This document shows, piece by piece, positions 46,701 to 58,744 of a stretch of DNA of 64,000 nucleotides; within the stretch, counting starts at the first letter, position 1; every line of letters starts with the position of its first letter. Location: assembly GCA_037176725.1 (NCBI GenBank), contig JAZBRS010000026.1, positions 102,655,501 to 102,719,500 on the forward strand, read 5' to 3'. The DNA is from Posidonia oceanica. Its lineage: Eukaryota > Streptophyta > Magnoliopsida > Alismatales > Posidoniaceae. The translations under genes and the position numbers were made by a program. The notes under the pieces are model-generated. The model saw only the letters and a program-made list of their open reading frames with translations, ran no database searches and had not been told where the DNA came from.

Positions 46701-49700
46701 TTTAGAATGGCATCTCTGGTCTTCTTGCTCCGAAGTCAGTCGCCGGTCAGGTCGTCTTCTCCGGCGAGGCTCTCCGTTCGTCACGCCGCTCCGGCCAACG
46801 GAACGTGGCTCCAGCGACCGTCCGAGCTTCGCACGAACATCAGGAAGCTTCTCCGGCCCTTAGAACGCGGCGTCGCTGCGTCGAACGGTCGGACTAAGCT
46901 CCTGAACCTCTGCAGAGCTCCGGCGAGCGCTCCGGTGCGTTCCAGGCTGCGTTGTCCTCCGCCGATCGCCGCCCGACCTCCGTCAGCTCCGGGAGCACCT
47001 CCCCCGCCGATCAGCTCTTCTCCAGCAGCCCTGTGCCGGTGGTCGCGAGCGCTGGCAGCCAGCTGCTACAGTGCTCACGGCCATCGGCCGTTACTGTAGA
47101 ATTATTTTTACATCTGTATAGTTTTTAGGTAAATATTGCATGCTTAGTCTAAGTTTTCTTATTTTTGCGTTTCAGTCCTTATGTCATTTAATCTGCTGTC
47201 TTTTTGATTTAAAACCATGCTAAATTGCATAAAGTATTTCTGTTTTTCTATATTTGCATTCCAGTCCATTTATTGTGCTTGCCGGTTATAAAAAATTATG
47301 CTTTAGCCTTTCTGGTTTCAATTTTTGCATCTGAATCCTGCAGTAGATTATTTAATTTTAATGTATTAAGTTTGCCTTATTATATTGCATTCTAGACCCC
47401 TGTTTTTTCTCATTTTTGCTGTCCGATCCATTGCACTGTAGAACTTAGGTTATATTTTTAATTTTTGGTTGTTGCATTGCATATTTTCCCTTCTGATTTT
47501 TCATTTTTGCATCTAGGTCCTCTTAAATGCACAGTAATCATTTTGCATGCATTTTAGCTTACTGCATTGCATTTTCAACTCTGCATTTTCAAAAAATTGC
47601 ATGTCAGTCCATTATCTGTGATTTCAGAGCATATTTTGCATATTAAATTGTATTTTTGACCCTGCATGATTTCAAAATGACACATAGGTCATTTGCATCA
47701 TTATAAAATAATGTAAAATGCCTGTTTTGCCCTTAAAATTGCATTTTTGCTCCCATGTTTGCAAAATTGCATGTAGGCCCTCCACTTGCATTCCCAGACT
47801 CCCCAGAATCCTGTTTTCTGGAAAAATTGCATTTTAGACCTCAGACTTTTTCAAAATTGCATTTTGCTTGCCATTTGCTTTCAAAACTTCCTCTGATGCA
47901 TACCCACTTTTTAAAATATCATTCTAAGCCCAGCCTTTTGCAAAACTGCATGCAATCCCTCCTGTTTCCAAAACCCCTGCCTATAGAGCCCCATCTTTTT
48001 CAAAACTCTGGTTTTAACCCCCTTTTCTTTTTGAAAATGCATTTGAATCCCTGTTTTCCCCCAAAATTCTCCTTCTTGTCTTTTCTTGCTTCTGCATGCA
48101 TTCCGCATTCATTTAGCTTTGCATTAAGCATCCCTTTGCACACACTAAGTTCCCTTAGCTCCCATTCACCTGGGAGTACCCATTTGCACACCCCTAGGGT
48201 CTCCTGAGCACTTAGATCTGTTCTTCTCCCCTGTTCTGGCCTTCCTGCCTTGAAGCTGCGATATCTTCTGATCCGGCCGTTGAATCTTCTCAAACAAGCT
48301 ACCTAGATGACCACGGCGAAGCGCTCTTCAGCATGGACCCAGCAGACTTCAGATCAGGCCCCAGGATTTCCAGGGATGTCCTCCTGAACCCCTGCATTGC
48401 ATTCATTTGCATGCCATTTGCATTGTTTGCCTTGTTTTCGCTTTCTGTCTCTTTGAGCATGTAGAATAGGGCCTCCTCTTCTTGTCTATCAACTCCGATC
48501 CCCGTTTCGCGTTTCTCCAAGAGTTTTGTGTTGTGTTTTCCCTGGATTCACCACTTAATGCGACTTTCTTCCCCCTTTTCCACGATCCGATCGCGCCGCG
48601 AGCTTTGGGCAGCGTGCGAGACACATCGTGGAGCGGTTTAGTGGGAAACAGTCACAAAGCAGTGGTAATCCCTCCGCTTGCTTGTTCTCCCCAGTGTAGG
48701 TCTTCACACCTATTCTGTGCGGTCCTCAAACAGTATTTGTTCTCACACACATACCGTTTGCCTCTCCTTTCACTCTCCTTGTTTCCTCTTTTCTTGCATT
48801 TGCATCCGCATGGTTTTGCCGAGGTTTTGCTTCGTCTTTGGCACCGTTTTGCGTGCCCGCCTTGTCTTTTGCGCCGTTTTGTGCGCTCGCCCTGCTTTTG
48901 GCACCGTTTTGCGTGCCTGCCTTGTCTTTTGCGCTGTTTTGCGCGCTCGCCCTGTTTTTGGCACCGTTTCGCGTGCCCGCCTTGTCTTTTGCGTCGTTTT
49001 GCGCGCTAGTCCTGTTTTTGGCACCGTTTTGCGTGCCTGCCTTGTCTATTGCGTCGTTTTGCGAGCTTGCTCTGTTTTTGGCGCCGTTTTGCGCGCCCGC
49101 TTCGCCTTTGGCATCATTTTGCGTGCCGCCTTGCTTTTTTCGCTCGTTTTGCGTGCCGATCTTGTCTTTTTGCACCGTTTCGCGTGCCGTTTTCGTTTCT
49201 TGCCTCGTTTTGCGCATTTTACGCCGTTTTCTCTTGCATGTCGCCTGCATTGCATGGTTTTCCCGTTGTTTTGCTTTTTCACCTGCATTTGCATATAGGG
49301 CAGTGATGCTTACTGCCTGGAGTTCTCACGAGCCAGGTTTCGCCCGGTTCGGAACACAGACAGCGTGGCTGAGCACTTAGAGAGCACGTTTACTTCCCTG
49401 CTTTGCATTCTCTCCACTTAGAGCACACCTTGAGCATTCATTTAGGCATTCATAGGCACATAGACATCCAGATCTACATTTCCCTACATATGCGAGCGTA
49501 AGCCTAGAAAGACCGATTCTCGGGCGTGTCGGGGGTGCCTAACACCTTCCCCGCGCGTAACAGGAGTCCTTGCCCTGTCTTTTGGCCCACAATGACCATA
49601 TCGCCCTTATCTTAGGCTAGAGTCATCTCATTTGCATTCATTTGCATTTTTTTCCTTTGCATTGCTTTGCTTTGCATTTCTTGCTTGGTTTTGCGTGTTA

Positions 49701-49870
49701 ATCCACGCATTCTCCTCGGTTTTCCTTGTCTTCCGTTAATAGACATGGTGGCGACTCTGATTTGTCTTATCTTCCTCTTTTCTCTTCGATTTTAAGTGTT
49801 TTCGAGTTGAGCCTCTTCCTCGGATCAATCGCTGCTAATAGTAAGCCTGATTCCGATTGGGATTACTACA
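43764..49870 (+). mobile_element. 5' LTR of the Tat-type element, about 6.1 kb
   Basis: It starts TGTTGACACCCC after GCGAC (43759-43763, expected target duplication; the partner is beyond the window) and ends ATTACTACA just before the PBS, so it has TG...CA ends. Internally, 43800-45240 is A rich with many AACCCTAA words, 45270-46640 is C/T rich, 46640-47100 is GC rich, and 47110-48100 has repeated AAATTGCAT words. A 60-bp tandem array lies at 48839-49220. No gene with recognisable homology is inside. The start is supported by its abrupt junction with the antisense gag fragment; confirming it needs the 3' LTR. Confidence 0.75.
48839..49220. repeat. 60-bp tandem array inside the LTR
   Basis: Six or more units repeat GGCACCGTTTTGCGTGCC, GCCTTGTCTTTTGCG and CGCTCGCCCTGTTTTTG. 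Each 60-base unit is made of two related 30-base halves. Because 60 is divisible by three, several reading frames on both strands stay open across the array, giving Cys/Phe/Arg-rich or Lys/Thr/Gln-rich frames up to about 200 codons. I treat these as products of the repeat. Confidence 0.85.
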
Positions 49871-49871
49871 G

Positions 49872-49889
49872 TGGCGACTCCGCTGGGGA
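49872..49889 (+). other. Primer-binding site
   Basis: TGGCGACTCCGCTGGGGA begins two bases after the end of the LTR. This 18-base string is of the type I recall from Tat/Ogre elements, usually ascribed to tRNA-Arg; the tRNA assignment is from memory. A related TGGTGGCGACTCTG word at about 49744-49757, inside the LTR end, may be an older or decoy copy. Confidence 0.75.
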
Positions 49890-51079
49890 TGCTAGACTCC
49901 GGCTTTCGCCTTCGCTTTCGCTCGTTTGAGATTTGCTTTCTTTGTCTGCCTTTTGTGCCTTCTCTGCCTGTATTGCTCGCTTTTCTGTGCAAACTCCTAA
50001 CAAGTCGCCTCGTGGCTACTCTGTCTAGGTTTTGCACCTCCTTTGCCTCGGTTTGCACTCTATTTTGCTTTGCTTTGCCTACTGTAGCACTCTTACTTGT
50101 TTGTTTGCTTGCTTGTCGCTTGTTTGTTTCCCTGATTCTGCTCTTACCCGCTTTAATGCTTACTTGTCTTTAGCTTTCTTTATCTATCTGCTTATTATTG
50201 CTTTCCTTCTCGCACAATGCATGTCTACATACTTGTTTGGCAACAATGCATGTTTTTTGAATGCTGAATGCTTTTCTTACACATTTGCTATGACACTACG
50301 CACGCACATGCCTTGCATATATGCCTTTTGACGTGATGAATGCTTTTTCTTCACTATCATGATCACGAACACTCGCACATGCCATGCACTTGCCTTTTGC
50401 TGCGTTGTATGTTGTTTGCTTGCCATATTTGGTTGATTTTCTTCCCTTTCGCACATGCCATGCCTAGGATAGTAGAGACTTGTCTGCTCTCCCCGTAGTT
50501 AATTAAAAATGGCAAGTAAAAAGAATTTCTAGGAGCAACTAGAGACTTCAAACAATCCTTCACTCCCTTTGGTTAATAAAATGCGCAAGATAAAAGACTT
50601 TAATCATTTGCATAAGCATCATATAGGGCATGCATTCTTCTCATCTGAGTCCACCTACTAGTCTGCGAAAGACGGTCCCGGCCTCTTGTTCCACCGCTTT
50701 GGGCGTGGCGCAAGTCAGTCGACCTGTCCCCCCTTTTGTCCAGGGGTCGTGTCGGTGTTAGTAGAGGATACCACCCACGCCTCGGCAGGGTTGAGGCCAC
50801 CAACGCACCACCCTGTCATTACCTGAGCTCTGGGCCAGGAGTTAGGCAGGGAACCCACTTTTCTGACCTGAGTCGGTGACCCGTACACCCAGGGATACCC
50901 GAAGTAGATCACCTGCTAAGAAACACTAGATAAGTTGAGGGGGGCATACTAGAAAGCATACATATCATTCATGCCATCTAACTTAACTCATTTGCATCTG
51001 TTATTCAGTTTCTAATTCCTGTTTCCTTCTGTTTGTGTCAGCAGTGATCGGTAAGCGGGTTTCCCTTGCTGGAGCTTGA
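49890..51079 (+). other. Leader between PBS and gag
   Basis: About 1.2 kb without a convincing protein frame. It moves from CT-rich sequence to a GC-balanced block at 50600-50920, with many short CC/GG words that could fold. Long leaders are known in Tat/Ogre elements. The gag start is uncertain: the frame is open from 51080 (GTG), and the first in-frame ATG is at 51227. Confidence 0.5.
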
Positions 51080-53799
51080 GTGCCGACCCTTTCTGACACC
51101 CCTGTTGCGACTTTATTCGCGACCATTCCCCTTTCTGAGCTATCCGCCTTTGCGACGATAGCTCCTATTAGGAATCACCGCTTGAACACTCGTCGCAGCG
51201 CTGTTCTCACGCGCTCTAGGTCAGCAATGGCCCAGTACGTTAGTGAGCCTTCCTTCACCCCTGTCACGGAGGGTGTTTCCATTCCGGTCCCTCCGGTTGT
51301 TCCTTCTGTCCCTCTTGTTCCCCCTTCGACGCCAGGGTTTCCTCCTCTGACGTCTCTAGGTTCTCAGTATGTCCCGGGACAGTGGCAAGCATCTCTTCCT
51401 TCGGATCCGGTCGCCGAGTCTATCTTGACGACCGTTACCCGCGTTCCGGAGACGCTACTGCCCCCTCCGTCCCAGGGATACGTTGCTTTCGACATCCCTT
51501 CCACCGCTGCTGCGACCTTTGCTGTAGAACCTTCTCCTCTCGGACAGTCTGTGTCCGTGCCATTTGTTTCTCAGCCCCCGCCGGCACTGCACTCCAGCGT
51601 CCCCACTGGCGAGACGCCTGAGGCGCAGTACCAGCACCTGATGGAGCTTGCCCAGAGACTGCAGGGCATGACTCTATCGGTTCGTCCTCCCTATGCTTCT
51701 GTCGTTCCTGAGGTTCCTCTGAGGCCAGTTCCTACATTCCATGCATCGACCTCCACACCTCCGCCTCGACCATCGTCTCAACTGCTCACGGTTCCGACGA
51801 TGGGGGCTCGTTTACCGCCTCCTGCTGCATAACACTTAGCACAGCATGCTCCACTTCCTCCTGTTGTCAGTCCTTTGGACCGGTTGGAGCCCAGTACCTC
51901 ACTGGCTCGTTGTCTGGCACCCCGCCTGTACAGCCACTGGTGCTCCGTCATCCTACCCCTATCCCAGCACAGCATGGCATCTACTCTTCTCCTCTGCATC
52001 AAGTCCAGCATCCTGCATACACTCCTGCATACACAGTTCCTCAGCACGGATACGCCGGCCATCCCGTTGCTCCACTAGGCGACGCTATGGTAGATCCGGA
52101 GGAGCACTTAGGTGCGACCCATTCGGCGTATGTGCTCGCTACCCCTGCTGATCCCTCTCCTACAGCAGCAATCCCAGACCCCATCAATAACCGGATGGAC
52201 GTCTTGGAGAAGGCACTACGACTAGTGCAGGGTACTGAGCATCAGACCTACCAATTTCGGGACCTCTGCTGCTTTCCAGAGGCGGTACTCCCTTCGAAGT
52301 TCAAAATCCCGGACTTCGAAAAATATAATGGTAGGAGCTGCCCCGTAGCACACCTGAAGGCGTATTGCGGTGATCTCGCTCAGCTTCAGGCTGACGAGAG
52401 GTTGCTGATCTGCTTGTTCCAGAAGAGTTTGACCAGGCCGGCACTCAAGTGGTTTACATCGCTTGATATGTCAGCCATCAAGACTTGAAACGACCTCAGT
52501 CAGGCGTTCCTGGAACAATACTCCTTCAACCTCGATCTGGTCCCAAAGAGGGCGAACTTGATCGCAATCAAGCAGAATTCTGGCGAGTCCTTCGGGGAGT
52601 ACGTCGGCCGCTGGCGCGCTCTTGCCTCTCAGGTTCGAGATAGACCCTCTGACGAGGAATCTATCGAAATCGTTATCAAAGGGGCGCAGCCGTCTCTCGG
52701 AGCTCTGCTTAGCATCCAACCAGTTACTACTTTTGCAGCACTCATCAGAGCTGGAGCGCGCGTGGAGAGTTCTTTGCAGAGTGGCAACTTCCCGGCTCTC
52801 TCTGCGTTTGCTAAGCAGGCAGTGATCAGCAGTAACAGTGCCAATAGCAGCACCTCCAATAACAACAACAGCAGCAGCAGCAGCAGCAACCGCTCGAAGA
52901 GGAAGGATTCGCCGAAAACCGCTGTTGCATTCGTCGACTCCCCTGCTGTGCCTGTTCACTTGCCATGCCGGCCTGCTGCAGCTCAGAGGGTGTACGCTCC
53001 TGCATCTAGGAATCCACCCACACCACAAATCACAACCACCGCTAGACCAGTCTACCCTGCCGCACCGGTTCAGCAAGGCTCATACCAGAGGCAAAGAAGG
53101 CCACCCATTGAGAAGCGGAAATTCGCCCCACTGGTGGAACCGCTCACGGTCATCTTGCCAAAGGTTGCATCGCTCCTAAAGTTCCCGGAGGTTCGTCCGC
53201 CGCCAAGTCCTCTGCCGCATTGGTTTAGGCCGGACCTCTTCTGCAATTTCCATTGAAGCGTCGGGCATTCGACGGACAATTGCTACTCCCTGCGGAACGC
53301 AATTCAGGACCTGATCGAATCGGGAACGATTGTGATCGACACGCACGAGGCATCCACTCAAGCACACACTCATGCATCTGCACATTCAGCTGTTCCCCCT
53401 CATTCTGGCATCATCCACCAACCCCTACCGGAGCACACTTATTCGGCAGGGGCTGGAACCTCAGGCATCCATTCTGTCTTTCCTTCTGGGCCTGCTACCT
53501 CCATAGTAGACCCTTCTGATCTCATCTCTGATATTTCTGAGCCTTTCCCTGTAAATCTTTATCTTGCGGCAGTTGCCGGCTCTGAGTCGGGAGTTCACAC
53601 CATCCGACCGCGTGCCAGGTCGGAGCGCCCCCTCGCGCCCCCCGCTGTGCTTCCTCAGGCTCAATCCTCTGTACACCTCCTAGCTAGGGCCCAGCCTAGA
53701 TCCCCTGTCCACCTCTTAGGGCGACCTCAGCTAAAATCTCCTGTACACCTTCTAGGCAGAACTCAACCTGCCCCAGCCTTTCCACCCCAACAATCATAA
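51080..53799 (+). pseudogene. gag: gag of the Tat-type element
   Basis: A Pro/Ser/Val-rich N-terminus (to a TAA at 51830) changes frame near 51905 into a frame holding the retrotransposon gag core: LPSKFKIPDFEKYNGRSCPV, then LLICLFQKSLTRPALKWFTS. A TGA at 52486 replaces the Trp expected after IKT. The same frame then continues with NLIAIKQNSGESFGEYVGRW, a Ser/Asn run (52840-52890), PLVEPLTVILPKVASLLKFP and a knuckle-like CNFH...GHSTDNC, with a TGA at 53254 inside it. The frame ends at a TAA at 53797. The product would be the structural protein of the virus-like particle. It is broken by at least three in-frame stops and one frameshift. Confidence 0.85.
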
Positions 53800-55862
53800 C
53801 CTTTAGACAGACCTCCATATCCTATAGGTCCCCTTGTAATCCCTCCTGTGCTTGCAGCACGTGCTCCAATGGTTATTGACTTAACCTTGGACACCCACCG
53901 CGTCCCTTACAGCTACGCCATAGAAATGTGTGCGGAAGTAACGCGATCGGGGAGGGTCTACAGGCCCCCAACACCGGCAATTAGGCCAAATCACCCCAAG
54001 CCTGCTATGCCCCCACCCTCCAACCAACCGTAGCAGATCCAACCTTAAATCAACCCGTGGCAAGCCAAATCCCTACCCAGCCTGTAGCGGCCCAGCTTCC
54101 TGCCACTACTCCCTTAGAGTTTGCCAAAACAACCCCTCCCCTTGCCAAAAAGAATCAACCCAAGGCAGACATAACCTCCCAACTTAAGAAGGTCAAAGCT
54201 GACATTTCCATTTGGGACCTAATCCACACCTCTGCCGAACACCGCGAGGCTTTTCTTCGCGTGTTCCAGACTGCCCGCGTGTCCCGGTCCATTGAGCCTT
54301 CAGCCTTGGAGGGCATGGTAGGGTTGATTGCGGAGCCCCAAGTCATCTCTTTTACAAGTGATGAGCAGCCTCCGGCGGGAATTAATCATAACCAACCCTT
54401 GTTCGTCACGGTTCAGTTCAAAAGCTTTCGCATTCCCCTAACACTGGTTGATAATGAGTCAGGCCTTAACGTCTGCCTCTTGCGTACTGCAACGAAGCTC
54501 GGATTCAAAGTCGAGGACATCACGCCAGCCGTGAAGGGAATGACAGCTTTTGACAACACCCACCATGACGCTCTAGGGATTCTGATTATCCCTCTTCCCA
54601 TCAGTCCGGTCGTCTTCGATGTAGAATTCTATGTCGTCGACTTGAAGCCGAATTTCAATCTTCTGCTTGGGCGTCCTTGGCTCCACAAGCATCAGGTCCT
54701 TCCTTCGACCCTCCATCGGATGATAAAGTACCGTCGCGGCGATGATGTCATTGTCGTCATGGCGGAGAACTTTGAGAAGGAGCGGATCGAGGCAGTCTCC
54801 CCCGTGTCTTCACAAGCTATCCCGTTTGACTCCGAGACTTCTGAAGCTCTATATCGCGTTAATCGGTTCGAGCCGTTTAACTTCATTCCTGATCTTGAAC
54901 GTGTCAACTCCTTGGCCGTTCACAGCAACCCCTTTCGAATGGTCGAGAATGTATGTCACAGGTGGGGTTACATAAAGGGCACACCGCTCGGGCGTCATGG
55001 CCAAGGGATCGCGGAGCCGATCGTAGCAGTGGAACGGAGGAAATCTGAAGGCCTCGGCTACGAACCCAAGCTCAACGAAGATCACTGCTTTCAGCTCAGC
55101 AATCCAGAACCAGCCATTCCCAGAGACCTCACTAACTTCACCAGTGCAGCAGGAGTTCTGGGATCGACCGATGATCAAGCCGCGGCGCCGACAGAGGATT
55201 GGGTGTGTGTTGAGGACTACTACTCGGATGAGGAGCAGTCTGGCACAGCAGAGGCAGTCCCAAACGGCACAGCAGAGACAGTGGTTAGAGCAGAGGCCCC
55301 ACAGTCAGTTTATTCAGCTCTCCCTCTGGCAGAAACAGCAGGCAGCTCAGCAGGCCCTGTGGCAGAACTAGCAAGCCCTCACTCTTTTACAGCCACATCT
55401 GCATCACTAGAACAGACAGCAGCAATGCAGGAGTCAGAGACACTCCTTCTGGCAGAATCAAGCATGCTACCAGCGGTCACAGCAACATCAGTGCCACTGT
55501 CCCTCTCTCTGGAAGGGCAGTCAATCAATACAGTCAGCAGCGCGGCTCAGGCCGCTCCCACAGCCACATCTCCAGGAATGCAGCCGGCGCAGTCCGCTTC
55601 GCATCCTCCTGACAACCAGCAGCAGCTCTCATGGCAAGACCCCATGGCGTCAGAGGCTACACTCTCTCAGTTACGGCCCGATACAAAAGGCCAACTGAGC
55701 ACTACACTCTCCGGGCCCTTGAGCCCTCCGAAGAGCACCCCTGCTTACTCTCCAACAGTGACCCTGGCAGCTTATTCATCTGTGGCATCGTTGCCCTGTC
55801 TATTTGGGTCTCCTGCATCAGAGTTGCCGCCATCGGACGCGTCCGTGAACCAGATCATGTAG
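53800..55862 (+). pseudogene. Protease region with a G-patch-like motif
   Basis: After a short frame (53848-54033), a frameshift leads to a 600-codon open stretch. Residues near 124-140 read TVQFKSFRIPLTLVDNESGL, the position of the retropepsin active site (usually LIDNGSALN in Tat elements); here Asp is kept but the following Gly is Glu. A hydrophobic strand set and LLLGRPWLHKHQVLPSTLH follow, as in this family. At about residue 300, WGYIKGTPLGRHGQGI resembles a G-patch. The C-terminal third is low-complexity Ala/Ser/Gln/Glu. Gag maturation is the expected role; the changed loop makes activity doubtful. Confidence 0.75.
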
Positions 55863-56405
55863 ACTCCAAGGGCAGCGATCCGTCTTGCAGCCGGGCCAGT
55901 GCCGCAGGCCCCGGGCGCCTACTACGTCGACTCCCTCTCGGACGAGGAAGAAGGAGTGGCGATAGAAGCCTAGGTCGATTCTTGAATGTCCGACTTAGAG
56001 CTACTTTATCAAGAACAACTCAAGTCGATAGCAGAAGACCTGGCAGACCATCAAGTTGCAGAAAGGAAAGGGAAAGCTGTAGTTATGGACCCTCCACTGT
56101 AAGAAGACCATGCCTTTATCATGGTCCTGGAAGAAGGCTCGGCAGCATCGGACTCCCCTAGACCAGATGAGCTCATCACTCTCCAATCGGAAGGCGGGTC
56201 TAGGTGGTTTGTGCAACACATGCCTCACCGGAGCAGCATAGCGAGCGGCAGTGCCCAAACCAGCCGCCAGTCCGGCATACCCTCCCTAAGCACACTAGAA
56301 GACTCAGAGGAGGGAGCACCAGCAGTACATGCAGCCTCAGTAACAGAGCAGAAAGCAGAATCAGTAACAGAGTAGTCAGCAGCCTCAGCAGCAGAACAGT
56401 CAGCA
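55863..56405 (+). pseudogene. Linker between protease and reverse transcriptase
   Basis: The reading frame of the neighbouring domains continues but is interrupted by stops at 55971, 55983, 56100 and 56374. Composition is Ala/Ser/Gln/Glu rich. I recognise no domain. Stops at 56374 and others fit Gln or Trp codons changed by a single C-to-T or G-to-A step. Confidence 0.5.
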
Positions 56406-58260
56406 ATGTCAGCAGCTGAATCAGCAAGGCCCTCAGCAGTATCAGCAGAGCATTCAGCAGAATCAGTCAGGCCAGAGCAAACAGCAGAAGGAGTTGCTGG
56501 GACGGAGGTCGCGCACCGAGGCTACAAGAATACTCGAGTGAGCGTGACCATCCTGAAGCGTCATCAGGGCCAAGCAGCGGAACACATACACTCTTTCGAC
56601 ATCACAAGTCCTTCTTTTGAGAAAGAGATCCTCTTGGAACTTATTGCTTATGGAGAGGAGGACGATACGGGCATGGATGAGATTGACGAACCATCGCCCG
56701 AGTTCCGGCCCTACGACGACGACACAGAAGGCCCCAACCTCCACGTTGAAGAAGAAACAGAGGTTGTCAACATCGGCACAGCTGAGGAAGTTAGAGAAGT
56801 TCGTATCAGTGCTCAACTGTCCTCCCAGGCTCGAGTAGAGTTCATCGCATTCTTGAAAGAATATGCGGATGTCTTCGCCTGGAGTTACGAGGATATGGTT
56901 GGCCTTGACATAGAGGTAGTGGTACACAATCTGCCCTTAAACCTGGACGCCAAGCCAGTGAAGCAGAAACTGAGAAGATGGCGACCGCAATGGCTGCTCA
57001 TGATCAAAGAAGAGATAATGAAGCAGCTTAGAGTCAACTTTCTGAGGGTCGTTCTTTATCCTGAGTGGTTGGCAAATATTGTACCTGTGCCCAAGAAAGA
57101 TGGCCGAATTCGGATCTGCATCGACTACAGGGACCTGAACAAGGCGAGTCCCAAGGACGACTCCCCCCTGCCCCACATTGACGTCCTAGTCGATAATACA
57201 GCGGGCCACAAGATGCTCTCCTTCATGGACGGCTTTTCTGGATACAATCAAATCAAAATGGCAGAAGAAGACATGGAAAAGACTTCATTCATCACCCCTT
57301 AGGGAGTCTTCTGCTACCAAGTCATGCCGTTCGGTCTGAAGAATGCTGGTGCGACCTATCAGAGGGCCATGACTGCACTGTTCCATGACCTCATGCACAA
57401 AGAAGTAGAGGTCTACGTAGACGACATGATTGCTAAAACTAGAGAGCCTGAAGACCATCTTGCCTGTTTAAAAAAGCTCTTTGACCGTCTACGGAAATAC
57501 AAGTTGCGCCTGAATCCCAAGAAGTGTGTATTCGGGGTGTCTTCTAGCAAGCTGCTCGTCTACATTGTTAGCCAAAGGGGGATTGAGGTGGACCCGATGA
57601 AAGCAAAAGCCATCGTGGACATGCCACCCGCAGAACTGAAAAGGAGGTCAGAAGTCTGCTTGGGCGTTTACAGTATATCAGTCGCTTTATTGCACAGCTT
57701 ACGCCCATCTGTGAACCCATATTCAAGCTCCAGAGGAAGAATGCGCAAATCGATTGGAGCGAGGAGTGTCAGGCTGCATTTGCCAAGATCAAGTAGCTGT
57801 TGATCAAGCCTCCTGTCTTGGTTCCCCCTACACTAGGGAGACCTTTGCTTCTCTACCTTTCTACCACGCAGCATTCCATGTGCGCCGTCTTGGGCCAACA
57901 TGATGAATCTGGTAGAAGGGAGCGTGCCATCTATTACCTGAGCAAGAAATTTAATGAATGCGAAGCCAGGTACAGTACACTAGAGAAGACCTGCTTGTCC
58001 CTTGTCTGGGCTGCACAGAAACTAAGGCACTAAATGATGGCATACCCAGTTCAGCTCTTATGCCGGCATGATCCTATCAAGTTCCTCTTTCAAAAGCCGG
58101 CCATGGTAGGCAGATGTGCTAAGTGGCAGGTGTTATTGTTTCAGTACGACATCACCTTTGTCATAAAGAAGTCCATGAAGGGTCAGGCCATGGCAGACCA
58201 TCTTGCTGATCTTCCTTTGCCTGAATACCAACCCCTCCAGACGCAGTTCCCCGACGAGGA
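56406..58260 (+). pseudogene. Reverse transcriptase and degenerate gypsy RNase H
   Basis: The frame from 56406 reads a pre-RT block (AFLKEYADVFAWSYEDMVGL), then VPKKDGRIRICIDYRDLNKA and FMDGFSGYNQIKMAEEDMEK with the first catalytic Asp. A TAG at 57300 stands where Trp is expected. MPFGLKNAGATYQRAM and the YVDD box (57414-57425) follow. A frameshift near 57645, a TAG at 57794 and a TAA at 58031 break the connection region and the first RNase H (LSTTQHSMCAVLGQHDESGR, then ARYSTLEKTCLSLVWAAQKL). The first RNase H lacks the initial Asp, as is known for Tat elements that have acquired a second RNase H. Confidence 0.85.
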
Positions 58261-58744
58261 CATCCTCTTCGCAATGGAGGGCTTTGAGCAGAAAAATCCT
58301 GAAAAACAAGAGGAATGGCAGCTCTACTTTGATGGCGCTGTCAACAAAAAGGGCCGAGGCGTAGGCGCAGTGCTGACCACGCCCCAGGGACAGATGATTC
58401 CCTTCGCGAGGAAGCTGACTTTCACCTGCACAAACAATGAAGCGGAATACGAAGCATGCATCCTAGGGTTGAAAGTCGCCCTCGAGCACAAAGCGCGGAG
58501 GCTGCATGTGCACGGTGATGCCATGCTGGTGATCTCTCAAGTGAACGGCGACTGGAGGACAAAAGATCCCAAACTTGTGCCGTATCACGAACACCTGCTG
58601 AGGCTGATGGAAGAATTTGAGAGCATCTGCTTCACATACATGAACAGAGCAAAGAATGCATACGCAGACGCACTAGCAACTCTGGCATCCTGGCTCACTA
58701 TATCTGAAGACAGCGCAGTAGAGGTATCTGTTACTCGCATTTAG
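58261..58744 (+). pseudogene. Archaeal-type RNase H (aRNH) of the Tat lineage
   Basis: Within an uninterrupted frame, WQLYFDGAVNKKGRGVGAVL holds the first Asp, TNNEAEYEACILGLKVAL the Glu, HVHGDAMLVISQVNGDW the second Asp, and NRAKNAYADALATLASW the last Asp. All four active-site residues are present. This second RNase H is typical of plant Tat elements and resembles archaeal-type enzymes more than the gypsy one. It would remove the RNA template and primers during reverse transcription. The frame closes with a TAG at 58742 where a Gln codon is likely. Confidence 0.85.

Noticed and set aside
45270..47099. Pro/Ser/Arg-rich frames, including 130 codons at 46707-47099
   Set aside because: They lie in CT- or GC-rich parts of the LTR, have no recognisable domain, and overlap frames on the other strand.
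48482..49380. Several overlapping open frames of 170-200 codons on both strands
   Set aside because: They follow the 60-bp tandem array, whose length is a multiple of three, inside an LTR. Products are low-complexity and frames are mutually overlapping.
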